Of a stretch of DNA of 64,000 nt, positions 47,194 to 54,639 are shown in pieces. The DNA lies in assembly GCA_024235695.1 (NCBI GenBank), contig JACKLX010000015.1:35898-99897 (forward strand), given 5' to 3'. Origin of the DNA: Accumulibacter sp. GTDB taxonomy: Bacteria > Pseudomonadota > Gammaproteobacteria > Burkholderiales > Rhodocyclaceae. How positions within the stretch are numbered: position 1 is the stretch's first letter; every line of letters starts with the position of its first letter. The position numbers and the translations under genes were made by a program. The notes beneath the pieces are model-generated. The model did no database searches, was not told where the DNA came from, and was given only the letters and a program-made list of their open reading frames with translations.

Positions 47194-47215
47194 CACAATT
47201 ATGCATTTTTGTGAC
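47192..47215. repeat. 7-bp inverted repeat in the mocR/DUF2917 spacer
   Basis: GTCACAA (47192-47198) and TTGTGAC (47209-47215) flank 10 bases, the same spacer length as the adjacent MocR palindrome. It may bind a second regulator acting on the DUF2917 gene. Confidence 0.45.
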
Positions 47216-47285
47216 TGTTTTATCAATGCCTGCTCGCGTACACTGCTCTCATCGAAACAGGCAAGCGACGAAAGGAGAGACGGCC

Positions 47286-47645
47286 ATGAACTTCGAGCTC
47301 TGCAACAGCGAACTATGTCTTGCCGACAATGCGCCGATTCGCCTGACGTCGGCCAGCGGCGTGCGCATCGTCTGCACGGCCGGCAGGGTCTGGCTGACCG
47401 TCGAAGGCGAGGCCGGCGATTTCTTCCTGGCGGCCGGCGATAGCCATCTCGTCAGTGGCCGCGGCTTGGCCTTGCTGGAAGCGATCGGTAGTGGGCGAGT
47501 ACGCTTCGAGAATGCCGCCAGCGCGGTCCACGGGCGCATCCTGGCGACCTGGCAAAGCGGCTGGCAGGCGGTGCGCGCCCTGGCGCTGCTCGACCGGCGC
47601 CCGGCAAGCCTGCTGCGGGTCTGTTCGCCGCAAGTCGGCGGCTAG
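47286..47645 (+). CDS. DUF2917 domain-containing protein
   Basis: A 119-residue soluble protein. The segment RIVCTAGRVWLTVEGEAGDF followed by FLAAGDSH is the signature of DUF2917, a small beta-rich, cupin-like domain of unknown function. Strong AAAGGAGA precedes ATG 47286. It is transcribed away from the MocR-type regulator across a 160-bp spacer with several operators and is presumably its target. Confidence 0.82.
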   Translation: MNFELCNSELCLADNAPIRLTSASGVRIVCTAGRVWLTVEGEAGDFFLAAGDSHLVSGRGLALLEAIGSGRVRFENAASAVHGRILATWQSGWQAVRALALLDRRPASLLRVCSPQVGG

Positions 47646-47760
47646 ATCTGGTTGTCGCCTGGCGTTGCGCGGCGCCGATCATCGCCAGGACAGAATCGGC
47701 AAGCGCAAGCGATCTGCGTTCATAATTGCCGCTTGTTCACAACCGTGGCGGTGTGTGCTG

Positions 47761-48831
47761 ATGGGCGAGGATGAGCAGAGAACGCTGGTAGACCGGGTCG
47801 CGCAGGCGCTGCGCGAGAACGGGCTGACGGTCAGCGTGCAGGCCGAAGCCGAGGCCGAGCTTGAATCCGGGCAGCGGCGGGTGTGGCTGCGCGTCAGCCG
47901 GGATGGCAACGAGCTTGCTTACACGGCGCTGGTCAAGCGCCGGCTGACGCCGCTTTCGCTGGTGGAGTTGCTGGCGCAGCTGCGTCAGCCGGCCGACGCC
48001 GGCGGGCCGTTGCCGCTACTGCTCTGCGAACACGTCACGGCGCCGCTGGCCGACCAGCTGCGCGAGCAACAGCAGCCATTCGCCGACGCGGCGGGCAACG
48101 CCTTCCTCGAGGGCGGCGGCCTCTATGTGTACGTGCGCGGCCGCAAGTTGCACCCGAAGCAACTGGCGTTACGCGCCAGCAGCGGCTTTATCGCGACCCG
48201 GCTCAAGGTGTTGTTCGCGCTGATCTGCGATGCCGAGTTGGCCGGCGCAGCCAATCGCGAGATTGCCGCTGCCGCGGACGTCGCCCTTGACGCCATGCCG
48301 GCGGTGATCGCCGACCTCGTGCGGCACGGCTTGCTGCGCGTCATCGATCAGCAGCGATTCGTCGATGCCGGCAGGCGACTGCTCGACGAGTGGGCACAGG
48401 CCTATGCGCTCGGCCTGCGCGGCAAGACGCTGAGCGGCCGCTATCTGACCCCGGAATTCGACCACTGGCGCGACTGGCAGCTGCATCCGGGACACACGCG
48501 CTGGGGCGGCGAAGCGGCGGCGGCCCTGCTGCTTGGCGAACAACTCCCGGCTCCGCCGCGTCCGTGCGTGTTGACGATCTATGGCGACAAGCTGCCGGCA
48601 CGCCTGGTCGATGAACAGCGATTCGAAGCCGCCAGCCCGGCGGCCTACGAAGGGCTGGTCGAAGTGCGCAAACCCTTCTGGGGGAAATCACTGGCCTTCG
48701 ACGCGCAGGCCGAGACGGTCGCGCCAGCGCTGATCTATGCCGATCTGCTGGCGACCGGCAAGGCGCAGTGCATCGAAATGGCCGAGATGATCTACAACGC
48801 CCTTCTCGCCGAGCGTTTTCCGCCGGCCTGA
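47761..48831 (+). CDS. AbiEi-family antitoxin-like protein, orphan
   Basis: A 356-residue protein from ATG 47761 (MGEDEQRTLVDRV); an upstream extension to 47455 overlaps the DUF2917 gene. A central winged-helix-like segment (residues of about 140-205; FALICDAELAGAANREIAAA and AVIADLVRHGLLRVID) and the C-terminal AbiEi-like region (GEAAAALLLGEQLPAP, YADLLATGKAQCIEMAE) match proteins annotated as type IV AbiEi antitoxins. No AbiEii nucleotidyltransferase toxin is adjacent: the next gene is yaeQ on the other strand. It may be a solitary regulator. Confidence 0.6.
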   Translation: MGEDEQRTLVDRVAQALRENGLTVSVQAEAEAELESGQRRVWLRVSRDGNELAYTALVKRRLTPLSLVELLAQLRQPADAGGPLPLLLCEHVTAPLADQLREQQQPFADAAGNAFLEGGGLYVYVRGRKLHPKQLALRASSGFIATRLKVLFALICDAELAGAANREIAAAADVALDAMPAVIADLVRHGLLRVIDQQRFVDAGRRLLDEWAQAYALGLRGKTLSGRYLTPEFDHWRDWQLHPGHTRWGGEAAAALLLGEQLPAPPRPCVLTIYGDKLPARLVDEQRFEAASPAAYEGLVEVRKPFWGKSLAFDAQAETVAPALIYADLLATGKAQCIEMAEMIYNALLAERFPPA

Positions 48832-48920
48832 GCACGCTACGAGGCAGTTGACCCCGGCCGCCGGCCGCGGCTCGCCAGCGCCGCCGCCAGGGGCCGTGAA
48901 AGGGCTCGACGGGCTGCGGA

Positions 48921-49478
48921 TCATTGCTTGCCGAGGCTGGCATTCAGCCAGCAGGCCGGTTCCACACAGACGTTGTTGCCGGCGTCGCTCAGCCAGATGC
49001 TGCCATCGCTGATCAGGCAGCCGAGGTTCATGCCGCGCTGCGCCAGCGCCGCCAGCTCGACGGTCGTTTGCCGCGACAGCTCGAACACGCTCAGCCGGTC
49101 GAGGCGGCCGAGCGAATCGCGCAGCCGCTGCCACCAGATGCCTGCCTTGCTGCCGCCGTAGGCATAGACGATCACCTGCTGCGCACGACCGCAGGCCTTG
49201 CGGAGGTGCTTTTCATCGGGCAAGCCGACATCGATCCACAGCTCGATCTCTCCGGTCGGCGATCTCTGCCACAGATCGGGCTCGCCCTCGGTCGACAGTC
49301 CGGTGGTGAATTGCAGGCGGTCGCTGGCATGCACGGCGAAGGCCAGCAGGCGCACCATCATCCGCTCGTCCGTTTCCGATGGGTGGCGGGCGATGGTCAG
49401 CGTGTGCGTCGCGTAGTAGCCGCGATCGGTGTCCGACAGCGTGAGCTCGGCTTTGAAAATGGTTGCTTTCAGTGCCAT
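48921..49478 (-). CDS. yaeQ: YaeQ family protein
   Basis: A 185-residue protein of YaeQ length and pattern: MALKATIFKAELTLSDTDRG, LTIARHPSETDERMMVRLLA, EPDLWQRSPTGEIELWIDVG. The D...E.WIDVG-type arrangement belongs to the PD-(D/E)XK-like fold of this family. Function is unknown beyond a reported suppressor phenotype of E. coli YaeQ. Divergent from the CHASE kinase gene. Confidence 0.93.
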   Translation of the reverse strand: MALKATIFKAELTLSDTDRGYYATHTLTIARHPSETDERMMVRLLAFAVHASDRLQFTTGLSTEGEPDLWQRSPTGEIELWIDVGLPDEKHLRKACGRAQQVIVYAYGGSKAGIWWQRLRDSLGRLDRLSVFELSRQTTVELAALAQRGMNLGCLISDGSIWLSDAGNNVCVEPACWLNASLGKQ

Positions 49479-49799
49479 CGACAGGCTCTCTTGAAGACGG
49501 CCAGTGTGGGGGAAACCCGGCCATCGGACAAGGCGCCCGCGCGTCTTTCCCGAGCGCCTCGCATTGCCCTGATGATCGCTGGCGGCCAGTCACGAGCGAT
49601 GCCCGCAGAGTGGCGGCGTTGGCCGCAAGATCGTCGGCACAATCGTCGATTGACCACGGTTGACGCGGGAAACTATACTCATCGCAGGGCCACTAGCCTG
49701 CGCCGTTCTTGCCTTCATGCTCGAGCTCGAAGGGTTGTCGGCGCAGCTCGGACGGCGCATCGCGCGGCGGTCGGCAGGGGCAGTGGCGGAGGGATGGCA
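49479..49799. other. spacer between yaeQ and the CHASE histidine kinase gene
   Basis: The 321 bp between divergent genes contain one good plus-strand promoter (next entry). I see no operator or hairpin, and the short frame at 49660-49854 overlaps the kinase start in another register without coding features. Confidence 0.55.
49650..49679 (+). promoter_or_regulatory. sigma-70 promoter of the signalling cluster
   Basis: TTGACC (49650-49655), an 18-base spacer and TATACT (49674-49679) precede the kinase start by about 120 bp. Confidence 0.6.
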
Positions 49800-52346
49800 A
49801 TGTTCGGGATGCAACGGAGCGCGCTGTTCGCTCTGTTCGGTGGCTTGGTGCTGACCGTATGGGCGGGCCAATGGGCTGCCGGGGTCGCCGAAAACGAGGC
49901 CCGCTACGCGTTCGACCAGGCCGCCGCGGCGCGTTTCCTGCAGCTCAAGGAGCGACTCGATGCCTGCGAAGGTGTCCTGCGCGGCTTGCAGGGATTTTTC
50001 GCCGGCTCGGCCGAAGTCGGTCGCGACGAGTTCCGCAGCTACGTCCAGCGCCTTGACCTGGAAACCCGTCTGCCCGGCGTCCAGGTCATCGGCTTCGCAC
50101 GCCGCGTGCCGTTCGCCGCACGTGAAGCCTACGTCGACGCCGTTCGCGCGGATCGTCGTCTCGCTGCCACGGCTGGTCCGGCATTTTCGATTCAGCCGGC
50201 GGGCGAGCGGCCGGAGTACCTGGTGATCGAATACGCCGAACCGGCGACAGGCAACGAAGCCGCCCTCGGCTTCGACCTGCTCAGCGAAAGCGCGCGTCGC
50301 AGCGCCGTCGAGCGGGCGCGCACAGACGCCGCGCCGGCCGCCAGCGCGCCGGTAAAGCTGGTGCAGGAGGTCGCCGATCAGGCGAGCTTCCTGCTGATCA
50401 TGCCGATTTACGCCAACGGTGCGCCGATCGCCACCGGCGCCGAACGGCAGGAAGCCTTCGTCGGCGTGGTTTATGCGGCCTTTCGCATGGAAGACCTGGC
50501 GCGCGCCGTCTTCGGGCACGATGCCGACCGTGTTGCCCTGACGGTGCTTGATCTCGGCCAGACCGGTGGCGGCGATGGCATTGCGCTGCCGCTGCTGCGT
50601 CTCGCGCCGGCCGGCAGGCCGTCGCCGACCTCGGCCTACAGCCGGCAAACGACTCTCGCCTTCGGCGGCCGGCAGTGGCGAATGCAGACCGAGGCGGCGG
50701 ATGCGCCGGTGGCCATCGGGCGAACGGTTGCCGTGGTCCTGGCCGGCGGTGCGCTGATCAGCGTCCTCCTGTTCGCTCTCCTGCAGGCGGCTGCCGGCGC
50801 CCGCGCGCGCGCGCTCAAGCTGGCCGACGGCATGACTTGCGAATTGCGCGAAGCCGAGGCGCGCACCCGGGCGGTGCTCGACAATACCCTCGACGCGATC
50901 ATCACCATCGACGAGCAGGGCTTGATCGAAAGCTTCAACCTGGCAGCCGAGCGCCTCTTCGGTCACAACGCGCAGGCGGTACTCGGGCGCAACGTCAAGC
51001 TGCTGATGCCCGAACCCTATGCCGGCGAGCACGACAACTACCTTCGCGCCTATCGCGACAGCGGGGTGCGCAAGATCATCGGTAGCGGTCGCGAAGTCGT
51101 CGGCCGGCGCGCCGACGGCAGCTGTTTTCCGATCGACCTCGCGGTCACCGAGGTGGTGGTCAACGATCGTCGCCGTTTCATCGGCCTGATACGCGACATT
51201 ACCGAACGCAAGGGCGCCGAAGAGCGGTTGCTCGAAATCAATCGGCGTTTCGACCACGCCGCGGAGGCGGCCGGTCTTGGCGTTTGGGATTGGGACATTG
51301 CGACCGACAAGCTGCTCTGGGACGAGCGGATGTACGCGCTCTATGGCGTTCGCCGCGAGGACTTCGATGGCGCCTACGCCGCCTGGGAAAACGCCGTTCA
51401 TCCGGACGATCGCCAGACGGCGGTGGCTGCGCTGCAGGCGGCGGTTCGCGGCGACGCGCCTTTCGACTGCGAGTTCCGCATCCGCATTCGCGTCCGCCGG
51501 CCGCCTGGCGAGCAGATACGCCATATCAAGGCCAATGGTCTGGTGCTGCGAAACACTCAGGGGCAGGCGCAGCGAATGATCGGCATCAACTACGACATTT
51601 CCGAACGCAAGCAGATGGAGCAAATGAAGAACGAGTTCGTGTCGACGGTCAGTCACGAATTGCGCACGCCACTGACGTCGATTCGGGGATCGCTGGGCCT
51701 GCTCGACGGCGGCGCCGCCGGCCAACTTCCGGACGCCGCGAAATCGCTGATCGCCATTGCCGCCGGCAACTGCGAGCGGCTGGTGACGCTGATCAACGAC
51801 ATCCTCGACATGGAGAAGATTGCCTCGGAGCGGATGAGCTTCGCCTTGACGACGCAGCCGCTGATGCCACTCGTCGAGCAGGCGGTCGAGGCCAATCAGG
51901 GCTACGCGGTGCAGCACGACGTGTGCCTCGAGATCGTCGCGCGCCTGCCGGCGGCCTGCGCGCAAGTCGACCCCGACCGCTTCCTCCAGGTGCTCGCCAA
52001 CCTGCTCTCGAACGCCGCCAAGTTCTCGCCGCCGGGCGAGACCGTCGGCGTCTCCTTGCAGCGCCGTGGCGAGTGCCTGCGCGTCGAGGTCGTCGATCGC
52101 GGCCCGGGAGTCCCGGAAGAGTTTCGCGCGCGCCTTTTCGAGAAGTTTTCGCAGGCCGACGGATCGACGACGCGCGACAAGGGCGGCAGCGGTCTCGGCC
52201 TGTCGATCTCGCGCGCGCTGGTCGAGCGGATGGGTGGCGAGATCGGCTTCTCGAGCGCTGCCGGCGAGGGCTGCTGCTTCTGGTTCGAACTGCCGGAGGT
52301 GCCAGCCGAAGCGCGGGCGCCCGCGAGCCTTGGCGCGCCGCGATGA
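49800..52346 (+). CDS. CHASE-PAS-PAS hybrid-input sensor histidine kinase
   Basis: About 848 residues from ATG 49800, chosen because GGAGG lies 7 bases upstream; an ATG at 49794 abuts that site. TM1 (residues 5-22), a periplasmic CHASE domain (about 35-245) and TM2 (about 303-328) are followed by a FixL-like PAS (LLMPEPYAGEHDNYLRAYRD), a second PAS with PAC (AGLGVWDWDIATDKLLWDER), HisKA with SHELRTPLTSI (His near 619), and HATPase with NLLSNAAKF, DRGPGVP and GGSGLGLSI. It senses an unknown extracellular small molecule. Candidate partners are the receiver proteins encoded just downstream. Confidence 0.93.
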   Translation: MFGMQRSALFALFGGLVLTVWAGQWAAGVAENEARYAFDQAAAARFLQLKERLDACEGVLRGLQGFFAGSAEVGRDEFRSYVQRLDLETRLPGVQVIGFARRVPFAAREAYVDAVRADRRLAATAGPAFSIQPAGERPEYLVIEYAEPATGNEAALGFDLLSESARRSAVERARTDAAPAASAPVKLVQEVADQASFLLIMPIYANGAPIATGAERQEAFVGVVYAAFRMEDLARAVFGHDADRVALTVLDLGQTGGGDGIALPLLRLAPAGRPSPTSAYSRQTTLAFGGRQWRMQTEAADAPVAIGRTVAVVLAGGALISVLLFALLQAAAGARARALKLADGMTCELREAEARTRAVLDNTLDAIITIDEQGLIESFNLAAERLFGHNAQAVLGRNVKLLMPEPYAGEHDNYLRAYRDSGVRKIIGSGREVVGRRADGSCFPIDLAVTEVVVNDRRRFIGLIRDITERKGAEERLLEINRRFDHAAEAAGLGVWDWDIATDKLLWDERMYALYGVRREDFDGAYAAWENAVHPDDRQTAVAALQAAVRGDAPFDCEFRIRIRVRRPPGEQIRHIKANGLVLRNTQGQAQRMIGINYDISERKQMEQMKNEFVSTVSHELRTPLTSIRGSLGLLDGGAAGQLPDAAKSLIAIAAGNCERLVTLINDILDMEKIASERMSFALTTQPLMPLVEQAVEANQGYAVQHDVCLEIVARLPAACAQVDPDRFLQVLANLLSNAAKFSPPGETVGVSLQRRGECLRVEVVDRGPGVPEEFRARLFEKFSQADGSTTRDKGGSGLGLSISRALVERMGGEIGFSSAAGEGCCFWFELPEVPAEARAPASLGAPR

Positions 52347-52598
52347 CTCTCGAGATCGCCTTGCCGGGCAACTCCTGCAGTGAAAGTTGCTGGTGTGAAG
52401 CGCGCATTGCCGTTCTCGCGTACGCGGCAGAAGGGCCGGGGAGTGAGGCGGGGAATTCACGAAGCCCGCTTCCTGTCCCGCGAACGATTGCCGTGCGCCC
52501 GCGGGAGTGCACACGGCAAGTGAGTGAAACCGGCACGACATGCGTGATCGGGGGCCTCTCGACAGATCATGACCGCCAGCAAGGACAGGAGAGCGATG

Positions 52599-52988
52599 AT
52601 GAGTCGTAGCTTGCAGAAAATTCTTTGCGTCGAGGACGACGCCGATATTCGCACCATCGCCAAACTGGCGCTCGAAGCCGTCGGTGGCATCGACGTCGAG
52701 CTGGCCGCTTCCGGCGAGGACGCGCTGCGGCTGGCCGGCGAGGTTCATCCCGACCTTCTCCTGCTCGACGTGATGATGCCGGGCATGGACGGGCCGGCGA
52801 CGCTGCGGGCCCTGCACGCCATGCCGGAGACCGCCGAGCTGCCGGCGATCTTTCTGACCGCGCGCACCCAGGCCGGCGAGGTGGCGGCGTTGCGCGCCCT
52901 GGGTGCAGTCGGCGTGATCACCAAGCCCTTCGACCCGATGACTCTGGCCGATCAGATACGCGACATCTGGGAGACTCTCGATGCCTGA
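52599..52988 (+). CDS. single-domain response regulator (CheY-like)
   Basis: A 129-residue receiver. Acidic pocket CVEDD, phospho-acceptor LLLLDVMMPGMDG (Asp near residue 54), the switch Thr in FLTAR and the Lys in ITKPFDP are all present, so it should be phosphorylatable. ATG 52599 has AGGAG 7 bases upstream; 52596 or 52569 are alternatives. It overlaps the Hpt-REC-REC-GGDEF gene by 8 bases, suggesting a coupled phosphorelay step between the CHASE kinase and the Hpt protein. Confidence 0.93.
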   Translation: MSRSLQKILCVEDDADIRTIAKLALEAVGGIDVELAASGEDALRLAGEVHPDLLLLDVMMPGMDGPATLRALHAMPETAELPAIFLTARTQAGEVAALRALGAVGVITKPFDPMTLADQIRDIWETLDA

Positions 52989-54639
52989 GCTTGCCGTCGC
53001 TGCCGCTGCCGAACTGGCGGCGCAACTGGCTGACCTGGCGACGGAGTTTCAGCGCTCCCTGCCCGCCAGGCTGGCCGAAATCGAGCTCGCTCTCGCCGGC
53101 CTCGGCAACGGTCGGGACGAACAGGCGCTGGTCGAGCTACGCGGCGCGGTGCATCGGCTGGCCGGCGCGGCGGGAACCTTCAGCCAGGTTGCCGTGGGCG
53201 ACGCGGCGCGGCGACTGGCAGAGCTGCTGCAGCAACTCCTGCGCGCGCCGTCGGCGGCGCGTGGCGGTGACCTTCGGGCCGCGCTGCAGGGCGCGCTGGC
53301 CAACCTGCGGGCGGCGGTTGCGGCGGCGGTACCGGCAGTTGCCAGGACGGCGGTGGAGCTGCCGGGAGCGCCGGCGCCGCGGCGGATTTTCCTGATCGAT
53401 GGCGACACGCCACCGGCTGCCGAGATAGCCGAGCGATTGACCCACTACGGCTACCAGGCGCGCCTCTTCGCGACGCCGGATGAGATCGTCGATGCGGTGC
53501 GCCGGATGCCACCCGATGCCTTGGTGTTCGACCTCGGTTCGGCCGGCGAGCTGCTCGACGGCACGCTGGTCGCCAGGCTGCGGGCGCTGGCGCCATTGCC
53601 GGTGCTGGTGGTTTCGGCGCGCACCGACATCGACGCGCGCTTGCACGCCCTGCGTGCCGGTTGCGATGCCTACCTCACCCGGCCACTCGATATAGCCGCA
53701 CTGGTCGAGCGGCTCGACGACCTCCTGCACAAGACCGATCACCGGCCGGCGCGCGTGCTGGTCGTCGAGGACGACCCGATCACCGCCAGGGCGCTGCTGG
53801 CGATCCTGGGCAGCGCCGGGATCCTCGCCGAAGTCGTCGGCGACCCGGGGCAGGTACTGCCCAGGATGCAGGAGACGCTGCCCGACCTGATCGTCATGGA
53901 GATGCAGCTGCCGGGGTGCCGGGGCGATGAACTGGTAGCGGTGATCCGCCAGGTCGACGCCTGGCAGGGGGTGCCGATCGTCTACCTGTCGGTCGAGATC
54001 GACCGCGATCGACAGCTGCTGGCGCTCGAGCAGGGCGGCGACGACTTCCTGGCGAAGCCGATCGACCCCGAGCGCCTGGTGCGCGTCGTCGGTGCCCGCA
54101 TCGAACGCGCGCGACGATTGCGCTCGCTGATGACCCGCGACAGTCTTACCGGTCTGCTCAATCACGCGCGCTTCATGGAGCAGTTCGAGATCGAGGCGAC
54201 GCGCGCCAGGCGCGCGGGTGCGCCGATGTCGGTGGCGATGATCGACATCGACCATTTCAAGGCGGTCAATGACAACCACGGCCATGCCGCCGGCGATGTC
54301 GTGATCAAGAGCCTGGCACGCCTGCTGCAGCAGCGCCTTCGCCAGGTCGATGTGATCGGCCGCTACGGCGGCGAGGAGTTCGCCGTGGTTTTTCCCGAGA
54401 CGCCGCGCGACGCCGCGCGCTGCGTCCTCGAGGAGATCGGTCGCGTCTTCGCGACCCTGTGTTTCCGTCGCCCCGAAGGCAACTTTACCGTCAGTTTCAG
54501 TGCCGGCGTCGCGTCGCTCGAGGAAAATGACGAGCCGCGGCAGCTGATCGAAGCAGCCGACCGCGCGCTCTACGAGGCCAAGCGCCTCGGTCGCCAGCGC
54601 GTCGAGGTCGCCACCGCAGGTCCCGGAGGTGTCGCATGA
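52981..54639 (+). CDS. Hpt-REC-REC-GGDEF diguanylate cyclase
   Basis: 552 residues with four domains. Hpt (about 10-120) carries His58 in GAVHRLAGAAGTF. REC1 (about 133-245) keeps an acceptor Asp184 in ALVFDLG but has a reduced acidic pocket. REC2 (about 257-375) has VVEDD, yet Glu307 in LIVMEMQLPG replaces the acceptor Asp. GGDEF (about 380-545) has an active GGEEF (463-467) and an inhibitory I-site RQVD exactly five residues before it. It should make c-di-GMP with product inhibition, gated by phosphorelay through Hpt and REC1. It overlaps both neighbouring genes. Confidence 0.92.
   Translation: MPELAVAAAAELAAQLADLATEFQRSLPARLAEIELALAGLGNGRDEQALVELRGAVHRLAGAAGTFSQVAVGDAARRLAELLQQLLRAPSAARGGDLRAALQGALANLRAAVAAAVPAVARTAVELPGAPAPRRIFLIDGDTPPAAEIAERLTHYGYQARLFATPDEIVDAVRRMPPDALVFDLGSAGELLDGTLVARLRALAPLPVLVVSARTDIDARLHALRAGCDAYLTRPLDIAALVERLDDLLHKTDHRPARVLVVEDDPITARALLAILGSAGILAEVVGDPGQVLPRMQETLPDLIVMEMQLPGCRGDELVAVIRQVDAWQGVPIVYLSVEIDRDRQLLALEQGGDDFLAKPIDPERLVRVVGARIERARRLRSLMTRDSLTGLLNHARFMEQFEIEATRARRAGAPMSVAMIDIDHFKAVNDNHGHAAGDVVIKSLARLLQQRLRQVDVIGRYGGEEFAVVFPETPRDAARCVLEEIGRVFATLCFRRPEGNFTVSFSAGVASLEENDEPRQLIEAADRALYEAKRLGRQRVEVATAGPGGVA

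Noticed and set aside
48924-49799. N-terminal extension of the CHASE kinase to 48924
   Set aside because: It overlaps yaeQ in antisense, while the promoter at 49650 and the ribosome site at 49788 fit the start at 49800.
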